Notes: a model not told the origin generated them from the letters alone. DNA of 43,645 nucleotides from UMGS1696 sp964634795 (GCA_964634795.1 CAZWLL010000017.1:1-43645); one strand, 5' to 3'. Counted from the first letter of the stretch, positions 24,994 to 35,073 are shown. Program-made: numbers and translations.

Positions 24994-25361
24994 CCGCTCT
25001 TTTAGGCTGCGGATATTTTGAAGATACCTACGCATTTTTTGCGGGTGAGCTCGATGATGACTGTAAAACAATCACATCTATTATCGCACTTTGCCAATTC
25101 ACATACACGCCTGAAAAGGCTGTAATCAAATCGCTTGCTTATCCGCAGAAGTGCGAAAAAGACGAAGCTGTTATAATTCTTGTACGTACCGTCATGAATT
25201 TTGTCTACCGTGCGGAAATCCCGTATCTGTATTTCGATAAAAACGCAGCTGACGAAGAATATATCAAGGCACTCGGTTTTCGTGAACAAAACGGAGAATT
25301 TTGTGTTGACTTAAAGAAGTTCTATTTATCTCCGTGTCACTATAATAATGAAAAAAAATAA
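24945..25361 (+). CDS. Small protein of unknown function, possibly GNAT-like
   Basis: The 138-residue product (MFEVQPVRSKELQAQIAALLGCGYFEDTYAFFAGELDDDC...) ends in a pattern like a short acetyltransferase (IPYLYFDKNAADEEYIKALGFREQNGEFCVDL), but no acetyl-CoA loop is visible, so this is only a hint. The nearest ribosome site is 30 nt upstream and separated by a stable hairpin. It overlaps glycerate kinase by 14 bp and is probably co-transcribed with it. Confidence 0.65.
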   Translation: MFEVQPVRSKELQAQIAALLGCGYFEDTYAFFAGELDDDCKTITSIIALCQFTYTPEKAVIKSLAYPQKCEKDEAVIILVRTVMNFVYRAEIPYLYFDKNAADEEYIKALGFREQNGEFCVDLKKFYLSPCHYNNEKK

Positions 25362-26517
25362 AATTATTGTCGCATGCGATTCCTTCAAGGGTGCATGCAC
25401 CTCACTTGATGCGGGCAATGCAATAAAACGAGGAGTATTGAAGCGACTTTCTTCATCCTCCCTTGACAGTGTATGCAATTTATCAGACAACGTAGTTGTT
25501 TTTTCTCTCGGTGACGGCGGTGAGGGTACGGCGTCGGCACTTGCTTCGTCTCTCGGGTATGAAATAAAACAATTGTCTGTATCCGATACTCACGGAATAC
25601 CGACCTCGGCTGATTATTATTTGTCATGTGACAATTCAGCTGCCGTATTCGACATGTCAGCGTGTTCCGGAATTGCTCTCGCACAGAAGCACGGTCTTGA
25701 TATAATGAATGCGTCAACAGCTGGAGTAGGACAGCTTATAAAATATTTAGCCGAAAGCGGCACGCATGATATAACAGTCTGCTTGGGCGGAAGCGGTACA
25801 TCAGACGGCGGAGTCGGCGCTCTCGCGGAGCTCGGTGTTAAGTTTTACGATTACAGCGGACAGCTGTTAAAAGATCGCCTTTGTCCGAAAAACCTCGATC
25901 TCATAAAATGTGCTGATACAGAACCTGCGTTAAAGCTGCTTGAAGGTATAAAGCTTACGCTTTTATACGATTCTGCTATTCCATTATCGGGTGAACACGG
26001 TTCAGTTATGATGTATTCCCGTCAGAAAGGCGCAGATGACATAACAATTCCGATTCTCGAAACGAATATTAAACATCTTTCGCAGGTTCTAAACGGTTCA
26101 CATCTTAATTTATCCGATGCACACGGTGCGGGTGCTGCCGGTGGTCTCGGCTTTGGTCTGAGCGTAATCGGAGGAATACTTACATCCGGAGCGGATAGGG
26201 TTTTGGATCTTGTAGGTTTTGACAGCTATCTCTCAGATGCGGCAGTGATAATAACGGGAGAGGGCAAAACCGATAAACAGAGCTCAACGGGCAAGCTTCC
26301 ATCTGCAATCGCAGGCAGAGCCGCGAGGTTTGATATTCCCGTGATATGCCTATGCGGAGTAAATGATGCCGACAGTACCGTTTATGACTGCGGGATTACA
26401 TCCGTCATACAAATAGGAGATAAACCTATGCCGATGGCAGACTCAATTGCCGACACTTTGCCAATGCTCGATAAAACAGCATTTGACTTGGCGGGATTAT
26501 TCACTTATTTTAAATAA
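25348..26517 (+). CDS. glxK: Glycerate kinase (GlxK/GarK family)
   Basis: The 389-residue protein begins KIIVACDSFKGACTSLDAGNAIKRGV and has SLGDGGEGTASAL, CLGGSGTSDGGVGALAELGVKFYD, AHGAGAAGGLGFGL and ITGEGKTDKQSSTGKLPSAIAGRA, the core blocks of the class-II glycerate kinase family (about 380 residues). These phosphorylate D-glycerate at carbon 2 or 3 with ATP, feeding lower glycolysis. The start overlaps the preceding small ORF. A hairpin between convergent genes follows at 26521. Confidence 0.95.
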   Translation: MKKNKIIVACDSFKGACTSLDAGNAIKRGVLKRLSSSSLDSVCNLSDNVVVFSLGDGGEGTASALASSLGYEIKQLSVSDTHGIPTSADYYLSCDNSAAVFDMSACSGIALAQKHGLDIMNASTAGVGQLIKYLAESGTHDITVCLGGSGTSDGGVGALAELGVKFYDYSGQLLKDRLCPKNLDLIKCADTEPALKLLEGIKLTLLYDSAIPLSGEHGSVMMYSRQKGADDITIPILETNIKHLSQVLNGSHLNLSDAHGAGAAGGLGFGLSVIGGILTSGADRVLDLVGFDSYLSDAAVIITGEGKTDKQSSTGKLPSAIAGRAARFDIPVICLCGVNDADSTVYDCGITSVIQIGDKPMPMADSIADTLPMLDKTAFDLAGLFTYFK

Positions 26518-26520
26518 TTA

Positions 26521-26602
26521 AAAAACACAGCCGTTTGATAGGCGCCATAAATACCGAACATCGGGTATTGTAGGTACATATCTTAATCGACTGTGCTTTT
26601 TT
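26521..26602. terminator. Terminator between convergent glxK and the GH13 gene
   Basis: AAAAACACAG-CCG (26521-26533) pairs with CGACTGTG (26588-26595) followed by CTTTTTT. The long loop contains a nested AATACC / GGTATT stem. A and T runs on both sides allow bidirectional use; one mismatch lies in the stem. Confidence 0.65.
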
Positions 26603-26610
26603 GTTTTACA

Positions 26611-28587
26611 TTAATTTAATACATCTATTTCAGCGAATGATGCGATATCGCATTTGAAATATCCCGATTCGCCTTTGTTTAATACAAAATCGAATCCGAC
26701 TGCGGATGAATCGCAGTTAAGGTAAATCGCTTCACTCGGCTGTTTTACAATTCCGTTTTCCGCGTATTTCCACATCTTAACATTTACACTCTTATCTCGG
26801 GAAGCACATATAACTATTTTATAATCTTCTCTGCCTTCATATGGTGTTCTTTCGTAGCATAAGACATGTTCGTTCAACATTTTAATCTCGAAAACACCAT
26901 CTTCAAACAAGGATAGCGAGCTTCTTATACTGCCTATTTTTCTGTAAAAATTAAGCAAATCATTGTCAATACGATTCCATGGGAACGGCATTCTGCAAAA
27001 AGGATCACGATAACCCTCAAGTCCCGCTTCATCTCCGTAGAAAACACACGGAACACCCGGCATACCCGCAATTATTCCGTACGCAAGCATCAGCTTTTCT
27101 TTTGCCGCAGCTCGTTCCTCGGGTGTCATTTTTAAGTCCGCCAACTCTTCATTCGACATGTCTCCCGCTTCTCTGCCGCCCAAAACCGTGAGAATACGCT
27201 CGGTATCATGTGTACCGAGAAAATTCATAAGATTATCAGACGAACGCTTAGGATATCTGCGGTACAAGCCTTCACTGTTATGTCGAAGCTTTTCGGTTGA
27301 ACCGTATTTAACATAATCGATAACAGCGTCCCTGAGCGGATAGTTCATAACGGAATCCAATTCGTCACCGTACAAGTATCCTCTGCGTGAGCCGTAGCTT
27401 ACTTTGTCTGATGCATCCTCCCAGACTTCACCTATGAGAACGCCGTCGGAATTGTTTTCTTTAACCGAAGTTCTGAACTTTTTGATAAATTCTTCATCAA
27501 GCTCATCGGCTACATCAAGCCGCCAACCGGAAACGCCGTATGTCATCCATTTTTTAACAACGGAATCACATATGAACGAACGGAAATCGCCGTTTTTTCC
27601 GTTTACCTTCGGCAGTATTTTTACTCCCCACCAGCATTCGTAGTCATCCGGATATTTTTTAAACGAATACCAGCTGTAATAAGGAGAATCAACCGACTGA
27701 TATGCTCCGAGAGACTGATACCTGCCGTAACGGTTAAAATATATGCTGTCATCCCCTGTGTGATTAAAAACTCCGTCAAGTATAACATCTATGTCCTTCT
27801 CTTTGGCTTTTCGGCAAAGCAACCGCAGTGCCTCGTCTCCTCCGAACATTTCGTCAACAGAAAGATAATCGCCTGTGTCATATTTGTGATTCGAATACGC
27901 GTCAAATACAGGGGATAAATATATAGTCTTTGTACCGAGCGAGGCTATATAGTCGAGCTTTTCCGTTATACCGTATAAATCTCCGCCGAAAAACACATTG
28001 TTCGAAACCTCATCACCTGGATATTCACCATACTGCGGAATACCGTTGTCCCAATCCTCGTTTAACTCCGCGCCTTCTTTTACGCCGCATTTCCCGCTTC
28101 TCTTAAATCGGTCAACGAAGATATGGTATATTATTCCCTTTGAGAAACTCGATGATGTCCTGTAGCCGCTCTTATATATAAGCAGCTGTCTCTCACCGAT
28201 ACCGTTCTCGATAACTTCCAGCTCACGTATTCCCTCTCCGCCGATTGTCAGGGCTTCATCACAGCAATTTATAAGATAATGATAGTAGAACAAACCGACA
28301 TCGTCATCCCATAATTTAAGGAATTCATTAAATTCAAATTCTGTACGGAACTCCGTGCTGCCGATTTTATTCATTTTAAAGCTGTGATATATTTCTTGAT
28401 GAGAATTCCATGCATCCTTATGAATAACAATACTGACATCCGAAATATCACATAACTCATCCATGTCACCGTAAAGGTTAAATGTGAATCTGATTTTATC
28501 GTTATCCTCAAATGCTCCGAAAAGCGATACATCGCGCTTTCTGTTTATATCGTATTTATGTTCTTCGGCTTTTACAATGTTAAGCAT
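26611..28587 (-). CDS. GH13 alpha-glucan hydrolase (neopullulanase/cyclodextrinase-like)
   Basis: A 658-residue GH13 enzyme without signal peptide. An N-terminal beta domain (about 1-125) precedes the barrel with region I VILDGVFNHTG, region II GWRLDVADE (nucleophile Asp), region III GVLIGEVWED (acid Glu) and region IV FLGTHDTER. It should cut alpha-1,4 or alpha-1,6 links in short glucans inside the cell, assisting glycogen turnover. It is the last gene of the glycogen operon. I prefer ATG 28587, 12 bp after glgP; ATG 28623 lies within glgP coding sequence. Neither has a clear ribosome site. Confidence 0.9.
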   Translation of the reverse strand: MLNIVKAEEHKYDINRKRDVSLFGAFEDNDKIRFTFNLYGDMDELCDISDVSIVIHKDAWNSHQEIYHSFKMNKIGSTEFRTEFEFNEFLKLWDDDVGLFYYHYLINCCDEALTIGGEGIRELEVIENGIGERQLLIYKSGYRTSSSFSKGIIYHIFVDRFKRSGKCGVKEGAELNEDWDNGIPQYGEYPGDEVSNNVFFGGDLYGITEKLDYIASLGTKTIYLSPVFDAYSNHKYDTGDYLSVDEMFGGDEALRLLCRKAKEKDIDVILDGVFNHTGDDSIYFNRYGRYQSLGAYQSVDSPYYSWYSFKKYPDDYECWWGVKILPKVNGKNGDFRSFICDSVVKKWMTYGVSGWRLDVADELDEEFIKKFRTSVKENNSDGVLIGEVWEDASDKVSYGSRRGYLYGDELDSVMNYPLRDAVIDYVKYGSTEKLRHNSEGLYRRYPKRSSDNLMNFLGTHDTERILTVLGGREAGDMSNEELADLKMTPEERAAAKEKLMLAYGIIAGMPGVPCVFYGDEAGLEGYRDPFCRMPFPWNRIDNDLLNFYRKIGSIRSSLSLFEDGVFEIKMLNEHVLCYERTPYEGREDYKIVICASRDKSVNVKMWKYAENGIVKQPSEAIYLNCDSSAVGFDFVLNKGESGYFKCDIASFAEIDVLN

Positions 28588-28598
28588 TATGTCTGTGA

Positions 28599-31067
28599 TT
28601 ATTTTACAGGCTCGATATGCCATATGTTTTTCGCATACTCTCTGATACTGCGATCCGATGAGAAGAATCCCGCCGATGCGATATTTATAAGAGACTTGTT
28701 GAGCCAGCTGTATTTGTCACGGTATGTGGCAATCATTCTGTCATAAACATTCATATAGGAATCGTAGTCAGCGAGACACATATACGGGTCGGCAACACCG
28801 TGGCTGTAAAGGAAATAATTTACCATTGATTTGAAATTATTTCCTGCGAAATCTCCGTTGAGTCTGTCTACAGCGGATTTAAGTCTGTCGTTCGCATTGT
28901 AATACTGCATTGATGAATATCCGCGTCTCCACAAATCGTCAACCTCATCCGCTTTCAAACCGAAAATAAATATATTGTCGTCTCCGCCTACGGCATCGCG
29001 AATTTCTATGTTAGCTCCGTCCATTGTACCTATGGTAAGTGCGCCGTTAACCATAAATTTCATACAGCCTGTGCCGCTCGCTTCTTTTCCGGCAAGTGAA
29101 ATCTGTTCGCTTATATCGCTTGCGGGCATAAGCATCTCAGCCATTGATACATTGTAATCCTCCGCGTATACGACGCGTATTATATCTCTGACCTTGGGGT
29201 CGTTATCGATTTCCTTTCCGATAGCCCAAATCAGCTTAATAATATCTTTCGCCATATAATATCCGGGAGCGGCTTTTCCGCCGAATATAAATGTTGTGGG
29301 AGTGTAATTGCCGTTGGGATTAGCTTTAATTTCATTGTATAATGTTATAATCTTTAAAACGTTGAGCAGCTGCCGCTTGTACTCGTGCATTCTCTTGACC
29401 TGTACGTCAAATATCGAATTCGTATCAAGCTTAACGCCTGCTCTGTCGAAATAATACTTAGCGAATTCACGCTTATTGTCCGCTTTAATTTCGGCAAGAC
29501 GGTCAAGCATGGATTTGTCATCGACATATTTGCTCATTCCTCTGAGCAACTCGAAATCATGTCTGTATTCTCTTCCGATTGTTTCATCTAAAAGTGATGT
29601 CAAGCCTTTGTTTGAATTGCAAAGCCATCTTCTCATTGCAATACCGTTTGTAACATTCGTAAACTTATACGGCATTGCCTTATAGTAATCATGGAATACA
29701 CTTTTCTTAAGAATTTCCGAATGCAGTGCCGATACACCGTTTACCGTATGTGATGCCGCAACACTCAAATTCGCCATTCTGACCTGTGAGTATCCGATAA
29801 CAGCCATGCGTGAAATTCTGTCCCAGTCGCCGGGATACATATTCCATAAGTCCGCGCAAAGTCTCTTATTGATTTCCTCGATTATCATATAAATTCTGGG
29901 CAAACGAAGCTTGAAAAGATATACATTCCATGTCTCAAGCGCCTCGGGTAAAACCGTGTGGTTTGTATACGATACTACTCTTGTCACAACGGACCAAGCG
30001 CTTTCCCATGAGTAATTATATACGTCCATAAGAATACGCATAAGCTCGGGAATGCAAAGAGCGGGATGAGTGTCGTTGATATGAATAGCAACCTTCTCGG
30101 CAAAGTTTCCGAGAGTTCCGTAAGCCGAAAGATGATCGGCGATTATACTTTGAAGTGATGCGGATACAAGGAAATACTGCTGTGTCAAGCGCAGAAGCTT
30201 TCCTTCATCATGGTCATCAGACGGATATAATACCTTTGAAATTACCTCGGCATTGGAGGTTTCCTGAATTGCTTTAACATACTGTCCCTGCGAGAACAGA
30301 TTCATATTGAAGTTTGTGGTATCGACTGCCTTCCACAATCTTAACACACTTACCGCTTTGCTGTCCGCTCCCGAAATCATCATGTCATAAGGTACTGCGC
30401 GCACAGTTTCATAATTTTCATAGGTAATAGAACACTTGCCGTTCTCCCATGATTCATTCACACTGCCGCCGAGTCTTATATCAAATGCTTTGTCCGTGCG
30501 CGGAACAAGCCATGTTTCTCCTACATCCATCCAGGAATCGGGAAGCTCTATCTGGTTGCCGTCGATTATTCTCTGTTTAAAGAAACCGTACTCATAACAA
30601 ATGGAAAAGCCTGTCGCGGCATAATCAAGCGTTGTAAGTGAGTCCATAAAACATGCCGCAAGTCTGCCGAGACCGCCGTTTCCGAGTCCCGGGTCCGGCT
30701 CAAGCGCATATAATTTGTCAAGATCAAAGCCGATTTCAGCAAGAGCCTCTCTGTATTGCTCACCGAGACCGAGATTCATTATATTGTTTTTCAGCTGACA
30801 TCCGACGAGAAATTCCATGCACATGTAGTAAACTCTCTTCGGACGTGTTTTCTTTATCTCATCATGAAAGTATGAACGCTTAGTTGTAAGTATATCCCTT
30901 ACCGATCTTATAACTGCCTCGAGCATTTGTTTTTCGCTTGCTTCCTCGGCATCAACACCGAAATATCTCGCAAGCTTCATCTCTATACTTTCTTTAATAT
31001 CCGCAGCGGTAAGAGCCTTTGAGACTTCCTTACCGGAAGCCAGTTTGCTGTCCATATTATTGTCCAT
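28599..31067 (-). CDS. glgP: Glycogen/starch phosphorylase
   Basis: An 822-residue GT35 phosphorylase. FLVGCQLKNNIMNLGL, ALEPDPGLGNGGLGRLAACFMDSLTTL and the pyridoxal-phosphate site EASGTGCMKFMVNGALTIGTMDGAN (Lys in CMKF) are diagnostic. It releases glucose 1-phosphate from alpha-1,4 chains. GGAGAA precedes ATG. It follows glgA by 89 bp, a gap containing a terminator-like hairpin, so it may be expressed at a different level from the synthesis genes. Confidence 0.97.
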   Translation of the reverse strand: MDNNMDSKLASGKEVSKALTAADIKESIEMKLARYFGVDAEEASEKQMLEAVIRSVRDILTTKRSYFHDEIKKTRPKRVYYMCMEFLVGCQLKNNIMNLGLGEQYREALAEIGFDLDKLYALEPDPGLGNGGLGRLAACFMDSLTTLDYAATGFSICYEYGFFKQRIIDGNQIELPDSWMDVGETWLVPRTDKAFDIRLGGSVNESWENGKCSITYENYETVRAVPYDMMISGADSKAVSVLRLWKAVDTTNFNMNLFSQGQYVKAIQETSNAEVISKVLYPSDDHDEGKLLRLTQQYFLVSASLQSIIADHLSAYGTLGNFAEKVAIHINDTHPALCIPELMRILMDVYNYSWESAWSVVTRVVSYTNHTVLPEALETWNVYLFKLRLPRIYMIIEEINKRLCADLWNMYPGDWDRISRMAVIGYSQVRMANLSVAASHTVNGVSALHSEILKKSVFHDYYKAMPYKFTNVTNGIAMRRWLCNSNKGLTSLLDETIGREYRHDFELLRGMSKYVDDKSMLDRLAEIKADNKREFAKYYFDRAGVKLDTNSIFDVQVKRMHEYKRQLLNVLKIITLYNEIKANPNGNYTPTTFIFGGKAAPGYYMAKDIIKLIWAIGKEIDNDPKVRDIIRVVYAEDYNVSMAEMLMPASDISEQISLAGKEASGTGCMKFMVNGALTIGTMDGANIEIRDAVGGDDNIFIFGLKADEVDDLWRRGYSSMQYYNANDRLKSAVDRLNGDFAGNNFKSMVNYFLYSHGVADPYMCLADYDSYMNVYDRMIATYRDKYSWLNKSLINIASAGFFSSDRSIREYAKNIWHIEPVK

Positions 31068-31094
31068 AAATTTTCTCCGATTTTTGTATATCTC

Positions 31095-31144
31095 AAAAAA
31101 TCAGCGCGGTTCAAGTTCAAGTGAAGCAGAACCGCGCCGATTTA
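31095..31144 (-). terminator. Intercistronic terminator-like hairpin between glgA and glgP
   Basis: On the minus strand ATCGGCGCGGTT pairs with AACCGCGCTGAT (one mismatch) across a loop of 18 nt, followed by TTTTTT. It lies just after glgA and before glgP, where it could attenuate read-through or stabilise the upstream message. Confidence 0.75.
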
Positions 31145-31156
31145 TCGTTTTATATT

Positions 31157-32596
31157 TTACAGCATTTTCTTATAAATATCAATGTATTTTTTAGCTGAAA
31201 CATTCCACGAAAAATCCGTATTCATAACGTTTTTCACTAATTCGGACCATTTCGAATGATCGTGATACAGACTAAGTGCATAATTAACTACATGCATCAT
31301 GTCGTGCGCGTTATAGTTTTCGAATGAGAAGCCGTTGCCCGTTCCGTCGATTTCGTTATACGGTTTTATCGTATCGGCAAGACCGCCGCATGCTCTTACA
31401 ATCGGAACCGTACCATAGCGCGACGCGATCATTTGTGACAAGCCGCACGGCTCGCTCTTTGACGGCATAAGGAAGAGATCAGCACCCGCATAGATTTTCT
31501 TCGATAAGCTCTTGTTGAACTCAAGCTTAGCGCAAACCTGATTCGGATACTTTGCCTCAAGATACTTAAAGTAATTCTCCAGGTCAGTCTCACCCGTTCC
31601 GAGAAGAACGAACTGAACATCGTTGTTTACGATTATTTCCTCGAGCACACATTTAACAAGGTCAAAGCCTTTGTGCGACGCGAGTCTTGATACCATTGCG
31701 ATAATCGGTGTGTCTTTTTTCTCTTCAAAACCCGCAAGCCTCTGAAGCTGTATCTTATCAACAGCTTTTCCTGCCATATCATCGACGGTGTAATCCGCTT
31801 CAATATCCGGATCGGTTTCGGGATTATAATAGTCGACATCGATTCCGTTTACAATACCGGTCAGCTTACCCTCTGCATCTGCCTGTCTGAGAATATAGTG
31901 CAGTCCGCTTCCGTAGTACTCAGTCAGAATTTCTTTTGCGTATGTTTGGCTTACGGTGTTGACCATGTCCGCGCATACGACAGCACCCTTGAGAAGATTG
32001 ATATTTCCGTTATAATCTACAATATTTCTGTCCCATGCTGCTAATTCGAAAACATCCGAGAGAATGTTAAAATCAAATACACCTTGATAATCTATGTTAT
32101 GAATGGTAAACAATGCACGAATGTTGCGGTATTCATCCAAATGTGAGTACTTTCTCTTCAGATATATTACCGAAAGCGCGGATTGCCAATCGTTTGCGTG
32201 CATAATATCGGGATAGAAATTCATTGCCGCCATAAGCTCAAGCACGCATTTTGAGAAAAACGCGAATCTTTCACCGTCATCGTAATTTCCGTACGGCATT
32301 TTTCTGTCGAAGTAATACAGGTTGTCTATAAAGTAGAATATAATACCCTGATTATTCGCTTTCCAGATTCCGCAGTATTGATTTCTCCATGCAAGCTTTA
32401 CGTTCATTTCGCAGACAAGCTCAATTTCCTTAGCGAACTTTTCGCGAATCGAAGGATAAAGCGGTATAACAACTCTCACATCGGATTTATCGTCAAGTGC
32501 TTTTTTTACAGCCTTAGGCAGTGCTCCCACAACGTCAGCCAAACCGCCGGTTGAGATATAAGGAAGCGCTTCCGATGCTACATATAAAATTTTCAT
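31157..32596 (-). CDS. glgA: Glycogen synthase (ADP-glucose type)
   Basis: A 479-residue GT5 enzyme. The start KILYVASEALPYISTGGLADVVGALPKA matches bacterial glycogen synthases, but the classical KxGGL lysine is a Ser (STGGL). MVSRLASHKGFDL and the C-terminal SKSEPCGLSQMIASRYGTVPIVRACGGLADTI hold the conserved Arg/Lys and E-x7-E region. It extends alpha-1,4-glucan from ADP-glucose. GAGG lies before ATG. It follows glgD by 74 bp with a possible hairpin GATGCTTT / AAAGCATC that overlaps the glgD stop. Confidence 0.96.
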   Translation of the reverse strand: MKILYVASEALPYISTGGLADVVGALPKAVKKALDDKSDVRVVIPLYPSIREKFAKEIELVCEMNVKLAWRNQYCGIWKANNQGIIFYFIDNLYYFDRKMPYGNYDDGERFAFFSKCVLELMAAMNFYPDIMHANDWQSALSVIYLKRKYSHLDEYRNIRALFTIHNIDYQGVFDFNILSDVFELAAWDRNIVDYNGNINLLKGAVVCADMVNTVSQTYAKEILTEYYGSGLHYILRQADAEGKLTGIVNGIDVDYYNPETDPDIEADYTVDDMAGKAVDKIQLQRLAGFEEKKDTPIIAMVSRLASHKGFDLVKCVLEEIIVNNDVQFVLLGTGETDLENYFKYLEAKYPNQVCAKLEFNKSLSKKIYAGADLFLMPSKSEPCGLSQMIASRYGTVPIVRACGGLADTIKPYNEIDGTGNGFSFENYNAHDMMHVVNYALSLYHDHSKWSELVKNVMNTDFSWNVSAKKYIDIYKKML

Positions 32597-32670
32597 AGGA
32601 TTACCTCATTAACTTATCGCACAAGCGATATTATTGTTCGGTGATGCTTTTTTACCTTCGCAGTGTGCTT

Positions 32671-33804
32671 TTAAAGCATCTTTCCCTTTGCCACGTAGAA
32701 CGGCTGACTGTCCGCACCGCAGAGCATAAGTCCGTCACGGAGAACAACATTCTTATCGGTTATAACATAGTTAAGGAATGCTCCGTCGCCGACAATCGTA
32801 TCCTGCATGAGAATACTGTTCTTTACGGTAGCGTTCTTTCCGACCTTTACGCCGCGGAAAATAATCGAATTTTCAACTGTTCCTTCAATGTAAGAGCCAT
32901 CCGCTACCATTGAATTCTTTATACTCGACTTATCGCTGTAATATGTCGGAGTCGAGTTTCTTACTTTTGTGTATACGGGACGGTTTTCGACATTAAAGAG
33001 CATATTTCTTGCGTCCGCATTTGATAAAAGCTCCATACTGTGCTGATAATAATCCAAGAATGAGGAAATGCATGCGAAATATCCGTCGTATCTGTAAACA
33101 CGGTAGTTCATCTTCTTAAAGTTTCTCGAGATAACATCTCTTGATAAGCTCTTGTAGTCATGAGCTATCGCATCGGTTACGATTTGTCTCAGGTATGATG
33201 TATTTATTACAACCATATTAAGTGTAATATCCGCTTTGCCTTCGAAATCGGTGGGATATACGAGCACATCCGTAATTCTGCCGCTTTCGTCCGATGTGAG
33301 TATAGTATTGTTCTTTGCCTTTTCTCTTGTGAGATCGACATTCTTTACCGCAAATGTCATATCCGCACCGCTCTTTTTATGATATTCTATCATATCGTTA
33401 AAATCAACGTTGCATATAACATCACAGTCGGAAAGCACTACATATTCGTCCGTGATTCTGCTGATTGAGTAATTTACACTCTTTAAAGCTTCAAGTCTCG
33501 TGGTGTATAAAGCATTTACATTATTTGCATATGCCGTAATATACGGAGGAAGTATCTTTATACCGCCTGAACGGCGCGCGAGGTCCCAATCCTTACCCGA
33601 ACCGATATGGTCCATAAGCGACTGATAATTGTAATGAGTAATCACACTTATGTTATAAATATCGGAGTTTACCATATTGGAAAGTGTAAAATCGATGAAA
33701 CGATAACGGCAGGCAAACGGTATAGATGCTACAGTACGGCGCATGGTTAATTCCGGTATATTATTATCATGAATATTTGAAAAAATAATTCCTGTTGCTG
33801 ACAT
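32671..33804 (-). CDS. glgD: GlgD, non-catalytic ADP-glucose pyrophosphorylase subunit
   Basis: The 377-residue protein has the nucleotidyltransferase fold plus C-terminal left-handed beta-helix (NSTPTYYSDKSSIKNSMVADGSYIEGTVENSIIFRGVKVGK). The N-terminal loop that should be GGxGxRL is replaced by IFSNIHDNNIPELTMRRT, as in Firmicute GlgD, which modulates GlgC and is not active alone. The GSGKDWDLARRSGGIKILPPY segment is retained. AAAGGAAA precedes ATG; it lies 35 bp after glgC. Confidence 0.96.
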   Translation of the reverse strand: MSATGIIFSNIHDNNIPELTMRRTVASIPFACRYRFIDFTLSNMVNSDIYNISVITHYNYQSLMDHIGSGKDWDLARRSGGIKILPPYITAYANNVNALYTTRLEALKSVNYSISRITDEYVVLSDCDVICNVDFNDMIEYHKKSGADMTFAVKNVDLTREKAKNNTILTSDESGRITDVLVYPTDFEGKADITLNMVVINTSYLRQIVTDAIAHDYKSLSRDVISRNFKKMNYRVYRYDGYFACISSFLDYYQHSMELLSNADARNMLFNVENRPVYTKVRNSTPTYYSDKSSIKNSMVADGSYIEGTVENSIIFRGVKVGKNATVKNSILMQDTIVGDGAFLNYVITDKNVVLRDGLMLCGADSQPFYVAKGKML

Positions 33805-33839
33805 TATTATATTTCCTTTCTTTGCCGTTTTATAGTTGG

Positions 33840-35048
33840 TCAGGCTTCCTTATTATTCTTAAGCCACTCTTCGTTTACCATCTCACCGCCGGGTACATCG
33901 GTTCCGGGAGACAGCTTAAGTCCCGCTCCGATTACTGTTATCTTCTCGTTTGCACTCTTAGTTCTTCCGATAACCGATCCCGCTCCGATTTCGGTGTCAC
34001 TGTCGATAATAGAATAATTTATCGTAGTTCCTTCACCTATCGTGACATTCTTCATTATAACGGAATCCTTAATATAAGCTCCGCGTGAAACCTTTACACC
34101 GCTGGAAAGCACTGAGTTTTCTACAATACCCTCAATATTGCAGCCTTCGGTAATAAGCGAATTCGATATCTTCGCATAATCACCGATAAAGTGCGGCGGA
34201 TCGGAATAATTTCTCGAGAAAATTCTCCATGAACGATCGCGAAGATTGAATTTCGGCTGCTCACCTATAAGGTCCATATTAGCCTCCCAAAGAGACTGTA
34301 TGGTTCCTACATCCTTCCAATAACCGCTGAATGGGTATGCGTACATGCCGCAGCCATCCGCAAGCATTTTGGGAATGATATTTTTGCCGAAATCCTTTGA
34401 TGAATTAGGATCCTCTTCATCCTCTATGAGGTATTTCTGAAGTACTTCCTTGTTGAAAATATAAATACCCATTGATGCCTTTGTGCTCTTCGGATGCTTC
34501 GGTTTCTCCTCGAACTCGACGATTCTGAGATTCTCGTCCGTGTTCATGATTCCGAAACGGCTTGCCTCCTCAAGGCTTACCTCAAGAACCGCAATGGTGC
34601 AGTCCGCACCCTTTGCTTTGTGTGCCTCAAGCATTTTTTCATAATCCATCTTATAAATATGGTCGCCTGATAATATAAGCACGTAATCGCAGTTATATCT
34701 CTTTATAAAATCGATATTCTGATATATTGCGTTCGCTGTTCCCTTATACCAGTCCGCACCGTTCTTTGCCTGATACGGAGGAAGTACGGTCACACCGCCT
34801 TGCGCTCTGTCAAGGTCCCATGGTTCGCCGCTTCCGATATATTCGTTTAATACAAGCGGCTGATACTGCGTAAGCACACCTACCGTGTAAATACCGGAAT
34901 TAACGCAATTTGAAAGAGGAAAATCAATTATTCTGTACTTACCGCCGAATGTTACTGCAGGCTTTGCTGTTTTTTCGGTTAGTGTGTAAAGTCTGCTTCC
35001 CTGTCCGCCTGCAAGAAGCATCGCCACACATTCCTGTCTTTTATACAT
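33840..35048 (-). CDS. glgC: Glucose-1-phosphate adenylyltransferase, catalytic subunit
   Basis: A 402-residue GlgC. MLLAGGQGSRLYTLTEKTAKPAVTFGGKYRIIDFPLSNC is the pyrophosphorylase signature, GSGEPWDLDRAQGGVTVLPPYQ and LSGDHIYKMDY supply substrate and catalytic Asp residues, and the C-terminus is a beta-helix. It makes ADP-glucose from glucose 1-phosphate and ATP, the committed step of glycogen synthesis. GGAGGAAGCT precedes ATG. It sits between glgB and glgD. Confidence 0.98.
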   Translation of the reverse strand: MYKRQECVAMLLAGGQGSRLYTLTEKTAKPAVTFGGKYRIIDFPLSNCVNSGIYTVGVLTQYQPLVLNEYIGSGEPWDLDRAQGGVTVLPPYQAKNGADWYKGTANAIYQNIDFIKRYNCDYVLILSGDHIYKMDYEKMLEAHKAKGADCTIAVLEVSLEEASRFGIMNTDENLRIVEFEEKPKHPKSTKASMGIYIFNKEVLQKYLIEDEEDPNSSKDFGKNIIPKMLADGCGMYAYPFSGYWKDVGTIQSLWEANMDLIGEQPKFNLRDRSWRIFSRNYSDPPHFIGDYAKISNSLITEGCNIEGIVENSVLSSGVKVSRGAYIKDSVIMKNVTIGEGTTINYSIIDSDTEIGAGSVIGRTKSANEKITVIGAGLKLSPGTDVPGGEMVNEEWLKNNKEA

Positions 35049-35073
35049 AGCTTCCTCCGATTTTAATTATCAA

